From Nitrospira japonica (GTDB lineage Bacteria; Nitrospirota; Thermodesulfovibrionia; UBA6902), in the NCBI GenBank assembly GCA_020723105.1, contig DYJL01000005.1, positions 62,001-126,000 on the forward strand: a stretch of DNA of 64,000 nt. The letters are read 5' to 3'. Below the pieces are notes generated by a model that did not search any database, was not told the origin of the DNA, and worked only from the letters and a program-made list of their open reading frames with translations. Of this stretch, positions 1 through 8,629 are shown in pieces. Made by a program: the position numbers and the translations under genes. The first letter of the stretch is position 1. Each line of letters opens with the position of its first letter.

Positions 1-1219
1 AGTGAGGACAGATTACCCTGATTAATCTCTGTGCCAGGACGCATACAAGTGATGATGCTACAAGGAAGGGCTCTATTCCCATATCAATCAGTCTTGTCAG
101 GGCGCTCGGCGCATCGTTTGTATGCAGAGTACTGAGAACAAGATGTCCGGTCAGTGAAGCATGAACTGCAATTTCCGCAGTTTCCAGATCTCTTATCTCT
201 CCTACCATCATAATGTCCGGGTCCTGCCTTAAGATAGACCGCAGCCCGGCTGCAAAGGTCAATCCTATTTTAGGATTCACCTGCATCTGACCTATGCCGC
301 TGAGCTGATATTCAACAGGGTCTTCTACTGTAATGATATTTCTTTCTTCGGTATTGAGTCTGAGGAGAGCTGCATAAAGGGTTGTAGTTTTACCTGAGCC
401 TGTAGGGCCTGTTACGAGTATAATTCCGTTCTGTCTTGAAAGTGAGTCTTTGAAGGCAGTTAATGTTTCATTTGAAAGGCCGAGCATTTCGAGGCTCAGG
501 ACCCCGGCACGCCTGTCAAGCAACCTGAGGACGGCCCTTTCACCGAGAGCAGTCGGTATTATGGAAACTCTGATATCAATATCTTTGCCGCCTACAAGGA
601 GTTTTATGCGGCCATCCTGGGGGAGTCTTTTCTCTGCAATGTCGAGTCCTGCCAGTATCTTGATTCTGGATACAAGCGCTTCCTGAATGATTCTCGGAGG
701 GCTGAGCACCTTTCGTAACATGCCGTCAACCCTGAATCTTACATCAAGCCCTTTCTCATAAGGCTCCACGTGAATATCACTGGCCTTTTCCTTTACAGCT
801 TCCATCAACAGGGCGTTCAGCAGACGGATAATCGGGGCTTCCTCGGTGAGGTCCATCAAGTCTTTCGGTGATTCAAATTCAGTTGCAATCATAGAGAGGT
901 CTTCGCCTTTAATGTCACCCATTACTTCATCTACCCTGCTCGTTTGACTATAGATGCGGTTGATGGCGTCAATGATTAACTTCTCTTTTGCTATGACGGG
1001 ATGTGGTTTAAGGCTGAGGGTTCTTGACAGGTCCCTGAGTGCAAATATCCCACGATGGTCTGAAACTGCGGCTATCAACTCACGGTCCTGCCTTCTCAGG
1101 GGCAGTAACACATTACCTTTTAAAAAAGAAAGGGACAGGTTCTGTAAGAGTGAGAATTCTATGTCTTCATCTTTGATGGTATCAATGGTTTCCATTGATT
1201 GTTTTAAGAATACTGTCAT
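1..1219 (-). CDS. gspE: Type II secretion ATPase GspE (3' end beyond window)
   Basis: Cytoplasmic hexameric ATPase that powers pseudopilus assembly in type II secretion. About 406 residues are visible and the C-terminus lies beyond base 1. The sequence has an N-terminal GspE domain, then the P-loop GPTGSGKTTT near residue 270, the Asp box around EDPVEYQ, a Walker B region (RQDPDIMMVGEIRD) and the HTNDA motif near residue 365. It is cut at ICPH, where the zinc-binding tetracysteine segment usually begins. Its ATG overlaps the gspD stop codon as ATGA, so translational coupling is likely. A type IV pilus PilB-like role cannot be excluded from this part alone, but linkage to gspC and gspD favours GspE. 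Confidence 0.93.
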   Translation of the reverse strand, partial: MTVFLKQSMETIDTIKDEDIEFSLLQNLSLSFLKGNVLLPLRRQDRELIAAVSDHRGIFALRDLSRTLSLKPHPVIAKEKLIIDAINRIYSQTSRVDEVMGDIKGEDLSMIATEFESPKDLMDLTEEAPIIRLLNALLMEAVKEKASDIHVEPYEKGLDVRFRVDGMLRKVLSPPRIIQEALVSRIKILAGLDIAEKRLPQDGRIKLLVGGKDIDIRVSIIPTALGERAVLRLLDRRAGVLSLEMLGLSNETLTAFKDSLSRQNGIILVTGPTGSGKTTTLYAALLRLNTEERNIITVEDPVEYQLSGIGQMQVNPKIGLTFAAGLRSILRQDPDIMMVGEIRDLETAEIAVHASLTGHLVLSTLHTNDAPSALTRLIDMGIEPFLVASSLVCVLAQRLIRVICPH

Positions 1220-3144
1220 TCTGCATTTTTAATGTGGACCTTATAATTCGGCTCTGCATAAAGAACTTCCGGAAGGGCCAGGAATTCCTGTACTGCGGTA
1301 TCTACTTCCTGTCCGGATTTGAGATTAATATGAAAAACCTTAATGTCCTCAAAATATTTTATGACCGTTGCGCCTTTCTGCGTTATGATTTCCATCGCTT
1401 TTTCTTTTGAAATATTATCTTTAAATTTCACCATAAGTTCGCCGGCAGCGTAGAGTTTTTCTCTGGTAACAAACTCCTGGCTTTTTTCTTCTGTTATCTT
1501 TGACAGTTTATCTGATTCCTTGACAATATGCGGTGAAAGGAATACGAGGAGGTTGGTCTTGTTTTTTCTCAAAGTCTTGGACTTGAAAAGCCATCCCATT
1601 ACCGGTATGTCTCCAAAGAACGGCATCTTTGCAATATTCTCCTCATCTCTTTCCTGCATCAGGCCGCCGATGACTACAGTGCGCCCATCCTTAACAACTA
1701 CAGAAGTCTTTGTAGAGCGTTTGGTGGTCGTAGGGCCTATAGTTGTCAGGATACTTTCAGAAGTATCTTTAAGCGCGGATATCTCCTGATATATATCAAG
1801 TTTGACATAATCTCCTTCTGTTATCTGAGGGGTAAGCTTGAGGGTTATGCCTACATCTTTTCTTTCAATTGAACTCAGTATTGTACTGGCAGCGGATGCG
1901 TCCCGCTCTCTTTTTGATATGAAAGGCACATTCTCGCCAACTATTATCTCAGCTTCTTTGTTGTCAGAGGTCAGTATCTGAGGAGTTGAGAGGACATTTA
2001 CTGCACCCTTGAAATCATTAAGGCTGAAGAGTGCGGCAAAGCCCGGAGAAGTGAGGTTCTGGGTAGAAATGGTTCCGCTTGACGTAATCGTCGTTACAGG
2101 TATTTCGATGAAATTGCCGATACCGCCTGCCGTAAAACCGGTCAATCCGTTAATAACGGAAAGCAGGGTGTTTGTGCTTACATTCCCGAAACCGCCAATT
2201 GCAACCGGTTCGCCATTGTGACTTGCCATTACCCTCCATTTCGTTCCGAGTTCTTTGAGCTTGTCTATGGAAGCTTCAACAATCATGGCCTCTACAAATA
2301 CCTGTTTTCTTCTCTTATCAAGGGTCTTGATGACCTGAACGATATTATTGTAATCAGAGGGCGGAGCAACAATGATTAGAGAGTTTGTAGTCTTGTCAGG
2401 AGTAATACTGAGTACCGGAACAGCTTCGGCAGCCGGTTTTTGCCGGTCCCGCTGTGACTTGTAGCTTGTCTGCAGATTTTTGAGTATCCCCTCAAGAACT
2501 TTTGCAAGGTCTGTTGCATCGGCGTTCTCGAGAAAATAGACATTTATCCGGGCCTGTTCTTCCTGTGCCGAGGGTTGATCTATCAGAGTAAGGATGGACA
2601 CGATTTTTTCCATATTGACAGCAGAATCAACTATGAGCAACAAATTGCCGGGGCCAAAGGCTGATATATGACCGTCTTTTGAAACAACAGGACGTAGAAA
2701 TTGTATAGTATCATCCGCCTTGATATGTTGCGTAGGTATAAGTTTTGTAATATATGCTTCATTGACGGGGATTTTCTCATCTGTTGAAATCCTTCCTTCT
2801 TCTTTGGCCTGAGAGGAGGGAATGATTTTATATGTCTTGGGACCTGACTGGATTATGGTATAGCCCTTCAGATTTAGCACCGAAGTAAAGAGTGAAAAGG
2901 AATCGTCTATAGACAATTTTGCAGGAGCAATGATGGTAATCTTGCCTTTAATCCTTTCGTCAAAGAGAAAATTGTTGCCGGTTATTTCACTGATAAATTT
3001 GATGACCGCAGGCATTTCAACATCAATAAAATTGAAGGCGATGGAGCCGCCCGGTTTTTTGTCTTCAGAGAAGGAGAGAGTGGGCAGGACTGAAATCAGA
3101 AACGCAAGTAAGAAGGCAAAACAAAGAACTTTAGAAGTTTTCAT
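1216..3144 (-). CDS. gspD: Type II secretion secretin GspD with C-terminal protease-prodomain-like extension
   Basis: Outer-membrane secretin channel of the type II secretion system. I chose the ATG at 3144 because it has GAAAGG upstream and opens a clear signal peptide (MKTSKVLCFAFLLAFLISVL, cut after SFS). An upstream TTG at 3210 would put 22 charged residues before it. N0 (about 35-110), N1-N3 domains and a secretin domain (VLSTPQILTSDN, VVIGGLMQ, FFGDIPVMGWLF, LLVFLSPHIV) are visible. After the secretin core come about 75 residues resembling the fervidolysin/subtilisin N-terminal prodomain (GELMVKFKD, GATVIKYFE, LPEVLYAEPNY). That module is not usual in GspD. The gene lies 69 bases downstream of gspC and overlaps gspE. 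Confidence 0.93.
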   Translation of the reverse strand: MKTSKVLCFAFLLAFLISVLPTLSFSEDKKPGGSIAFNFIDVEMPAVIKFISEITGNNFLFDERIKGKITIIAPAKLSIDDSFSLFTSVLNLKGYTIIQSGPKTYKIIPSSQAKEEGRISTDEKIPVNEAYITKLIPTQHIKADDTIQFLRPVVSKDGHISAFGPGNLLLIVDSAVNMEKIVSILTLIDQPSAQEEQARINVYFLENADATDLAKVLEGILKNLQTSYKSQRDRQKPAAEAVPVLSITPDKTTNSLIIVAPPSDYNNIVQVIKTLDKRRKQVFVEAMIVEASIDKLKELGTKWRVMASHNGEPVAIGGFGNVSTNTLLSVINGLTGFTAGGIGNFIEIPVTTITSSGTISTQNLTSPGFAALFSLNDFKGAVNVLSTPQILTSDNKEAEIIVGENVPFISKRERDASAASTILSSIERKDVGITLKLTPQITEGDYVKLDIYQEISALKDTSESILTTIGPTTTKRSTKTSVVVKDGRTVVIGGLMQERDEENIAKMPFFGDIPVMGWLFKSKTLRKNKTNLLVFLSPHIVKESDKLSKITEEKSQEFVTREKLYAAGELMVKFKDNISKEKAMEIITQKGATVIKYFEDIKVFHINLKSGQEVDTAVQEFLALPEVLYAEPNYKVHIKNAE

Positions 3145-3213
3145 AGAAGAAGGCCTTTCATAAGTTTTTCGCACCCTTTGCATTTTACTATTTACGTTGA
3201 TGTTTATCAATGC

Positions 3214-4104
3214 TTACCTTATCCTGTAACTCATGGAAATATTTTTACCATTTCTTACGATATCCAGATTGACGTTGTTCATCCCTTTCAATGCGGACAG
3301 GGCCTGTAATGCAACCTCAGGATTGGAGATTTCAAGCTCATTTATCTTTAATAAGGTATCGCCGTTTCTCAGTCCCAGGCTATGGTAAATCCCCCCGGAC
3401 ACGACTTCACTGATTGTAAAGCCTTCCTGCCTGCCGTTTTTTATGTTGGGCAGGAGGCGCGCATCCGTGAGTATCTGTTCAGGATTCTCAAGGGATTTCT
3501 GTATCCGCCGGCTGTCAAGGATATACTCCCTTTCGCCAATTTTTTTCGCAAAGGATGACTGCTGAGAATCAGCAGCTTGTTCCGGAGTGCTGGCGCCGGT
3601 ATTTATGATATCAGGTATTGAAACCGTGTATGTCGTAGAGTTTTGTTCTATCTCAACTGAAGATTTGTCTATTTTTTTTAATCTGCCATAAGAAAAGACG
3701 TTCTCTCCAAGTTTGAAAATTTCCTGTGAACCCTGTGCTTGGGTCCGGTCCTCGAAAATTGCATAACTGAAATTCTTAGAGCTCACAGCCGTGCCGACGA
3801 GAACGAGGTCTGAAAGAGCAGTACCAGTGATTTCTTTTTCTTCAGTTTGTGACATAGTGACAGGACGGAGCGCTTTGGGAGAGCCGAAGGGATTTTTTTC
3901 AAGAATGGATGAGTAATGCATGAGGTTTTTCTTTTCAGAGGCCGTTTGCCGGGATATTATGTCTTTTGAGATTGCAGCAGGCGTCTTTTTTTTAGCCAGA
4001 GAAATACTGACAACCTCCCGGATTAATATAAGCGCTGCGATTAATATGAAAGCGGCTAAAATATAGTTGGCGAAGCGGAGTTTTCTCAATGAGAAATTAA
4101 ACAT
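3214..4104 (-). CDS. gspC: Type II secretion inner-membrane protein GspC (PDZ)
   Basis: Inner-membrane clamp protein that links the secretin to the inner-membrane platform of type II secretion. The 296-residue protein has one N-terminal transmembrane helix (about residues 14-32, YILAAFILIAALILI), a periplasmic HR-type domain around residues 65-160 (KNPFG, LVGTAVS, YAIFEDR), and a C-terminal PDZ domain from about 215 (VVSGGIYHSLGLRNGDTLLKIN). It is the first visible gene of gspC-D-E. Sequence conservation in GspC is low, so the call rests on domain order and operon position. Confidence 0.88.
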   Translation of the reverse strand: MFNFSLRKLRFANYILAAFILIAALILIREVVSISLAKKKTPAAISKDIISRQTASEKKNLMHYSSILEKNPFGSPKALRPVTMSQTEEKEITGTALSDLVLVGTAVSSKNFSYAIFEDRTQAQGSQEIFKLGENVFSYGRLKKIDKSSVEIEQNSTTYTVSIPDIINTGASTPEQAADSQQSSFAKKIGEREYILDSRRIQKSLENPEQILTDARLLPNIKNGRQEGFTISEVVSGGIYHSLGLRNGDTLLKINELEISNPEVALQALSALKGMNNVNLDIVRNGKNISMSYRIR

Positions 4105-4148
4105 TTTATAGCTTAAACTTTTGCCTGTGTACTGTCAACAATCAGGCC

Positions 4149-4937
4149 TTATATCTTTGCCTCTTTCAATGCATCTTTACAGGCGCACTTTCTCTGTTCG
4201 GGGATAAGAGTGAAAGTCTCTCTCAGCAGGATCTTGAGCTTTTCAGTGGCAGCCTGCATAGTGTCCATCACTTCAGCTACAGTCAATTTGTTTTTGCTGA
4301 TACCCGCTGCATAATTAGCGACAACACATATGCTGGAGTAGCATATTTCCAGCTCTCTTGAGAGCGAGGCTTCCGGCATTCCGGTCATGCCGACAACATC
4401 GCCACCGAGAATTGCAAATGATTTTATTTCAGATGCTGTTTCAAGACGCGGACCTTCTACGGCTACATATGTCCCGCCGTTTTTCACAGGGACTTTGACG
4501 CGTTTCCCTGCTTTAAGCAGGATCTGGTGAAGTTCGGGGCAGTAGGGCTCTGTAAAGTCTATATGCACAACGCCTTCTTTTCCGTCATAGAACGTAGTTT
4601 TTCTGTTTTTGGTCATATCTAATATTTGATTCATAATTACAATATCACCTGGCCTTAAACCTTTCCTTATGCCGCCGACCGCATTGACTGATAAAATTCT
4701 TTCAACCCCCAGTTTTTTAAATCCCCAGATATTGGCTCTGTAATTGATCATATGCGGCGGGATATTATGGTGTTTGCCATGACGGGGCAGGAAGATGATA
4801 TCAACATTTTCCATTTCCCCCATCAGGTATTGTTCCGATGGGTTGCCAAAAGGAGTATTTATTTTTTTCCTGCTTTTTAAAACAAGGCCCTTGATTCCAT
4901 ATAATCCACTGCCGCCAATCACGCCTATTTTTGACAT
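4149..4937 (-). CDS. mtnP: MTA/6-oxopurine nucleoside phosphorylase (PNP family)
   Basis: Phosphorolyses a methylthio- or purine nucleoside to free base and ribose-1-phosphate (purine and methionine salvage). The ATG at 4937 has AGGAGG six bases upstream; a longer frame from 4970 lacks this. The 262-residue protein starts IGVIGGSGLY and carries PRHGKHH, NAVGGIRKGLRPGDIV, EGPRLET and MTGMPEASLSRELEICY. Human MTA phosphorylase has adenine-contacting aspartates in a TDYD motif, but here the segment reads VANYAAG. That pattern fits methylthioinosine or other 6-oxopurine substrates better than adenosine-type ones. It is transcribed away from tldD; gspC lies 44 bases downstream of its partner end, so it may share the minus-strand unit. 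Confidence 0.88.
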   Translation of the reverse strand: MSKIGVIGGSGLYGIKGLVLKSRKKINTPFGNPSEQYLMGEMENVDIIFLPRHGKHHNIPPHMINYRANIWGFKKLGVERILSVNAVGGIRKGLRPGDIVIMNQILDMTKNRKTTFYDGKEGVVHIDFTEPYCPELHQILLKAGKRVKVPVKNGGTYVAVEGPRLETASEIKSFAILGGDVVGMTGMPEASLSRELEICYSSICVVANYAAGISKNKLTVAEVMDTMQAATEKLKILLRETFTLIPEQRKCACKDALKEAKI

Positions 4938-5021
4938 ATAATCCTCCTTTAGGGTTAAATAGTACGGCAAGAAACGATAAGTAATAATGGCAAATTATAC
5001 AAAAGGATGCAAGAGGAAAAG

Positions 5022-6413
5022 ATGATAAAAATTCCTGAAGAGCTTTTGAGAAAAACTATTAAAAAGGCTTTGTCAAACGGTGGTGATTATGCGGATATAT
5101 TTATAGAGCATGGAAGGCCGTTATCAATACAGCTTGAGGATAATAAAATAGAAAAAATTATCTCGGGCATAGATTCAGGAGTTGGCGTCAGGGTTATATT
5201 TGGCGGCAAGTCCGCATATGTGTACAGCAATGATCTCTCTGAAGCCTCTTTATTGAATATTGCAGAGACAGTAAGTATGGCGGTCAGGGAAAACAAGAAG
5301 AGAGATGTAGTATTTGATTTAAGGAAAGTCAGCCCGTCAGTGGATTTTATAATAAAGTATAATCCTCAGAACGTAGAAACAGGGAAGAAAATACAGCTAT
5401 TGGAAAATGCAAACAGGGCTGCCAATGCTGTTAGTCAGAACATAAAACAGGTGTCTGTAATTTACAGGGAATCCATTCAAAATATTTGCATTGCAACCTC
5501 AGATGGAGCTTTTGCCGAAGATGAACGCATTTATACACTTGCACTGATTCAGGTTGTTGCTTCTGAAGGCGGGAACCTGCAAACCGGATATGAGCCTGTC
5601 GGCGGACTTGTGGGCTTTGAGCTTTTTGAGGAAAATCCATTTGAGGAAATAGCCGTTACAGCCGCAAAAAAGGCAGTAAATATGTTAAGCGCCAGAAAGG
5701 CGCCGGGAGGGAGAATGCCGGTTGTAATCTCTGCCGAGGCTGGTGGAACCATGATACACGAGGCTATCGGACATGGGTTAGAGGCCGATCTCGCACAGCA
5801 GGGATTATCTGTATACACAAACAAGATAGGGCAGCAGATTGCTTCACCTTTAATTACTATTATTGATGATTCCACTCTGCCGAATAAAAGGGGCTCTTTC
5901 AGATTTGATGATGAAGGGGTTGTTTCGCAGAGAACTGTTCTGGTAGAAAAGGGAATTCTCAAAGGGTATATGTATGACAAATTAACCGCGATGAAAGACG
6001 GGATATCTTCAACCGGAAATGGCAGAAGGCAATCCTATAAAGACAGGCCGATTCCGAGAATGACCAATACTTTTATCGCATCTGGCGCTGGAGACCCTGT
6101 AGAAATAATAAGATCAGTTGATAGAGGTTTTTTTGTAAAAAAGATGGGCGGAGGGCAGGTAAACACGGTTACAGGAGAATTTGTTTTTGAAGTCTCAGAA
6201 GGTTATATAATTGAAAAGGGTTTGGTGGGAGAACCTGTGCGGGGGGCCACACTTATTGGAAACGGGCCCGAAGTTCTTAATTCAATTGATATGGTTGGTA
6301 AGGACCTGGGTTTCTCCATAGGCACTTGCGGAAAGGATGCGCAGGGTGTTCCAATTTCTGACGCCATGCCAACCGTCAGGATCCCAGAGATGGTTGTTGG
6401 CGGGGAAGTCTGA
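5022..6413 (+). CDS. tldD: TldD/PmbA-family metalloprotease
   Basis: Subunit of the TldD/TldE-type peptidase, a cytosolic zinc protease acting on unfolded or small peptides. The ATG at 5022 has AAGAGG at 5011-5016; the ATG at 5007 has no spaced Shine-Dalgarno, so I use the shorter form (463 residues). The N-terminal modulator domain (DYADIFIEHG) is followed by the active-site helix HEAIGHGLEAD at about 246-256, in which His-Glu-x3-His supplies the zinc ligands. The C-terminal beta-barrel carries MTNTFI and GMGGGQVNT-like elements. The usual partner TldE/PmbA is not in the window. The gene is divergent from the purine phosphorylase, with 84 bases between them. Confidence 0.93.
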   Translation: MIKIPEELLRKTIKKALSNGGDYADIFIEHGRPLSIQLEDNKIEKIISGIDSGVGVRVIFGGKSAYVYSNDLSEASLLNIAETVSMAVRENKKRDVVFDLRKVSPSVDFIIKYNPQNVETGKKIQLLENANRAANAVSQNIKQVSVIYRESIQNICIATSDGAFAEDERIYTLALIQVVASEGGNLQTGYEPVGGLVGFELFEENPFEEIAVTAAKKAVNMLSARKAPGGRMPVVISAEAGGTMIHEAIGHGLEADLAQQGLSVYTNKIGQQIASPLITIIDDSTLPNKRGSFRFDDEGVVSQRTVLVEKGILKGYMYDKLTAMKDGISSTGNGRRQSYKDRPIPRMTNTFIASGAGDPVEIIRSVDRGFFVKKMGGGQVNTVTGEFVFEVSEGYIIEKGLVGEPVRGATLIGNGPEVLNSIDMVGKDLGFSIGTCGKDAQGVPISDAMPTVRIPEMVVGGEV

Positions 6414-6614
6414 ATTGTGCTTAATATAAACACAATAGATGTATTTATGATACATCTGCGAACACAACCTCCTTGTTTTTAAAATAAATTCTGCTTGGTA
6501 TCTAATTTGCTAATATTCTTACGATTTTTCATTGTTTAAGGTTTAAAACGCAGTTAAGAGAGGTTTTTTAGAAATAAAATCAGATATTCAACCTGTTTGG
6601 TTTATTAAAAAATT

Positions 6615-7508
6615 ATGAGATTACAGAATACCATTAGCAGAGAAATCAGTATAACAGGGAAGGGGCTTCATACTGGAAATGATATTAATATGAGGCTTAA
6701 TCCTGCGCCGCGTGACACTGGTATTATCTTTATCAGGACCGATAAGGGGAATGTCAGAATAAAAGCCGGTGTATCTTCTGTAGTTGATACAACCTTTGCT
6801 ACTACACTTGCCTCTGACGGTGTCAGGGTGGGAACAGTTGAACACCTTTTAGCTGCTTTTGCGGGCCTTAATATAGATAATATATATGTTGAGCTGGACG
6901 GGCCTGAAGTGCCGATAATGGATGGCAGTGCATTGCCTTTTGTCAATAAGATTTTAGAAACCGGAATAGCAAAGCAGGCCAAGCATAAATCTTTCTTAAG
7001 AATCCTGGAACCTGTTGTAGTTACAGAGGGGTCCAGTCAGATTGCAGTTACGCCTTATGAAGGCTCAAGAATCACATATCGTCTTTTTTATACACATCCT
7101 GCTTTCGGGGAGCAGAAGCTTGGAATTGATATTACAACAATGAAGTTTGCCAGAGAACTTGCGCCGGCCCGGACCTTTGGATTTTTAAGGGATGTTGAAA
7201 TGTTAAGGTCTAAAGGTTTGGCAAAAGGCGGGACCCTGGATAACGCAATAGTGCTTGGTGAGAAGGATGTTCTGAATGGAAACAGGATGAGATTCAAGGA
7301 TGAATTTGTGAGACACAAAATTCTTGATGCTGTTGGTGATATTTCACTGGTAGGATTTCCTATTTATGGACATATTATTGCAAATAAATCTGGCCATACT
7401 TTGCATATAAAGCTTCTGAAAAAAATACTTTCATGCAGGGATGCGTGGGAGTTTGTGTCTGAACCGGTAACTATGCCGGTTGCTTCGGGAATAGCTGTAC
7501 AGATTTAA
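6615..7508 (+). CDS. lpxC: UDP-3-O-acyl-N-acetylglucosamine deacetylase LpxC
   Basis: Committed zinc-dependent step of lipid A synthesis, so the cell makes lipopolysaccharide. The 297-residue protein has the family's usual length. Zinc ligands are visible: His77 (VEHLLAA), His234 and Asp238 (HKILDAVGD), with the catalytic His near 261 (SGHTLH). DGPEVPIMDGSA and ARTFGF are also family motifs. No clear Shine-Dalgarno precedes the ATG, which follows an A/T-rich stretch of about 200 bases. It stands alone, not in a lpx or fts-mur operon. Confidence 0.96.
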   Translation: MRLQNTISREISITGKGLHTGNDINMRLNPAPRDTGIIFIRTDKGNVRIKAGVSSVVDTTFATTLASDGVRVGTVEHLLAAFAGLNIDNIYVELDGPEVPIMDGSALPFVNKILETGIAKQAKHKSFLRILEPVVVTEGSSQIAVTPYEGSRITYRLFYTHPAFGEQKLGIDITTMKFARELAPARTFGFLRDVEMLRSKGLAKGGTLDNAIVLGEKDVLNGNRMRFKDEFVRHKILDAVGDISLVGFPIYGHIIANKSGHTLHIKLLKKILSCRDAWEFVSEPVTMPVASGIAVQI

Positions 7509-7616
7509 GAACCCGGCACCTTCTTTTTATACCTGAAAAAGTATCCCGAAACCGTATAATCACAGAGTGTTATAAAAAACATAAAACCAATATATGTCAT
7601 TTCCGCCTCTCTGATT

Positions 7617-7676
7617 TGTCATTCCGACTTGTTCAGAATCTTTTTTTAAAAGGATTCTGGACAAGCCAGAATAACA
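7617..7676. repeat. Dispersed TGTCATTCC palindrome (degenerate copy)
   Basis: Imperfect inverted repeat. The left arm TGTCATTCCGACTTG and the right arm, which contains ATTCTGGACAAG, flank an A/T-rich centre. It belongs to the family also seen at 59225, 60634, 62764 and 63473. It sits in the intergenic gap after lpxC. Confidence 0.6.
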
Positions 7677-7710
7677 GCAAAAGAGAATTCCGGACATAAT
7701 TCTGCTAACC

Positions 7711-7752
7711 AAAAAAAGAGCTGTCCCACCATCTTACTGATGGGACAGCTTA
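7711..7752 (-). terminator. Intrinsic terminator of the small basic protein gene
   Basis: On the minus strand a 10-bp perfect stem (AGCTGTCCCA/TGGGACAGCT, 7719-7728 with 7741-7750) is followed by seven T residues. It lies about 25 bases after the stop codon of the small Lys/Ala-rich gene. This supports a real, monocistronic transcript. Confidence 0.9.
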
Positions 7753-7775
7753 AGCTCTAAGCACTTTTCGAAAAG

Positions 7776-7862
7776 TTATTTCTTTTTCTTTGCAGGTGCT
7801 TTCTTAGCAGCTTTCTTCGGTGTTGCCTTCTTCTTTGCAGCGGCTTTCTTTGTGGCGGCCAT
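7776..7862 (-). CDS. 28-residue histone H1-like Lys/Ala-rich basic peptide
   Basis: A tiny gene encoding 28 residues made almost only of Lys and Ala with two Pro and two Thr (MAATKKAAAKKK, then ATPKKAAKKAP and a Lys-rich tail). The composition matches the C-terminal tails of bacterial histone H1-like and HU-like nucleoid proteins, so nucleic-acid binding is likely but inferred. Support for a real gene comes from the ATG with AGGGGGTG about eight bases upstream and from a strong intrinsic terminator immediately downstream. There is no globular domain. It lies between lpxC and a winged-helix gene, in its own transcription unit on the minus strand. Confidence 0.75.
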   Translation of the reverse strand: MAATKKAAAKKKATPKKAAKKAPAKKKK

Positions 7863-7905
7863 TCGTTTTCACCCCCTTTCTTCTCCCATATAATGGGAGT
7901 TAATT

Positions 7906-8451
7906 TCAAAGTCTCCCTAAAAGCAATATTTTTTTTGCATTCAAAAGTTTTTTGAGATTGCGATCTCCGCTTTTCTTATTTGTCTTATACTCAGCCTGAC
8001 TCATGATTGTATAGTGAATCTCTCTGCCGAATCTTTTTTCAATATCACAAAGGGTCTTATCTATAGTATTAGAATCGGTAACTACGAATAAATCTAAAGA
8101 AGGAAGAGTTGTATCATCTACATATGCTCCATAGATGAAAGCGGTTTTTGCATCTGAGGCTCTGAGGACAGATTTGAGTGCACCGGGTAGCCCCAGAGAC
8201 TTTGCTATCAATCCTTTTAATTCGGGAAAGAGGGAGGAATTTCTGTTGGCTTTAAAATATTTGAGGTTGCCTTCCTTCTCGCTTACAACCAGGTCCATCT
8301 TCTCCAGCTTGTCGAGTTCCCTTTTTATGCCGGAGGCGTTTTTGTTTGTCAGCCGGGCAATCTCCCTCATATAAAACTTTTCTTCAGGACTGTTGAATAA
8401 CAGTGACATAATGTCTGCTCTTATTCCCGATGTAAAAAGTTTTTCTAACAT
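7906..8451 (-). CDS. Winged-helix protein with degenerate nucleotidyltransferase-like domain
   Basis: 181 residues. The N-terminus (about 1-75) is an ArsR/MarR-like winged helix (ADIMSLLFNSPEEKFYMREI, then SGIKRELDKLEKMDLV). The C-terminal half resembles the MNT-type minimal nucleotidyltransferase fold found in many prokaryotic wHTH-NTase proteins. The catalytic motif GSxxxG...DxD is eroded here to YGAYVDDTTLPSLDLFVV, keeping one Asp, so enzymatic activity is doubtful. It is probably a DNA-binding regulator; its target is unknown. The gene ends 44 bases upstream of the small basic peptide gene on the same strand, so the two could be co-transcribed. Confidence 0.75.
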   Translation of the reverse strand: MLEKLFTSGIRADIMSLLFNSPEEKFYMREIARLTNKNASGIKRELDKLEKMDLVVSEKEGNLKYFKANRNSSLFPELKGLIAKSLGLPGALKSVLRASDAKTAFIYGAYVDDTTLPSLDLFVVTDSNTIDKTLCDIEKRFGREIHYTIMSQAEYKTNKKSGDRNLKKLLNAKKILLLGRL

Positions 8452-8585
8452 ACGTTGTATATAATGTATAAAATAAAAATACTCTTGTCAAGTAAAAAAT
8501 GCAAAAAAGAAACAAAGAGATACTTTTTGTAAACATTTTTATTGTTGCTGATAATAAAACTATTGTTGACAATTAACAAACAACC

Positions 8586-8617
8586 TTGCAAGCTGGCAAG
8601 CCGACAAGCTGGCAAGC
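8586..8617. repeat. Tandem octamer array
   Basis: Four degenerate 8-mers in exact phase: TTGCAAGC, TGGCAAGC, CGACAAGC, TGGCAAGC, followed by the inverted TGCTTG. It lies directly upstream of the -10 box of the AmrS gene. Confidence 0.7.
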
Positions 8618-8629
8618 TGCTGCTTGTGA

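Noticed and set aside
3145-3210. 22-residue extension of GspD from TTG 3210
   Set aside because: It places charged residues before a complete signal peptide; ATG 3144 has a good ribosome-binding site.
5549-5980. Long antisense frames opposite tldD, lpxC and other genes
   Set aside because: They have no recognisable motifs or ribosome-binding sites and lie opposite well-supported genes; they follow from codon bias of the real genes.
8586-8617. CRISPR array
   Set aside because: The 8-base units are contiguous, with no spacers and no cas genes. The heptamer arrays elsewhere are rejected for the same reason.
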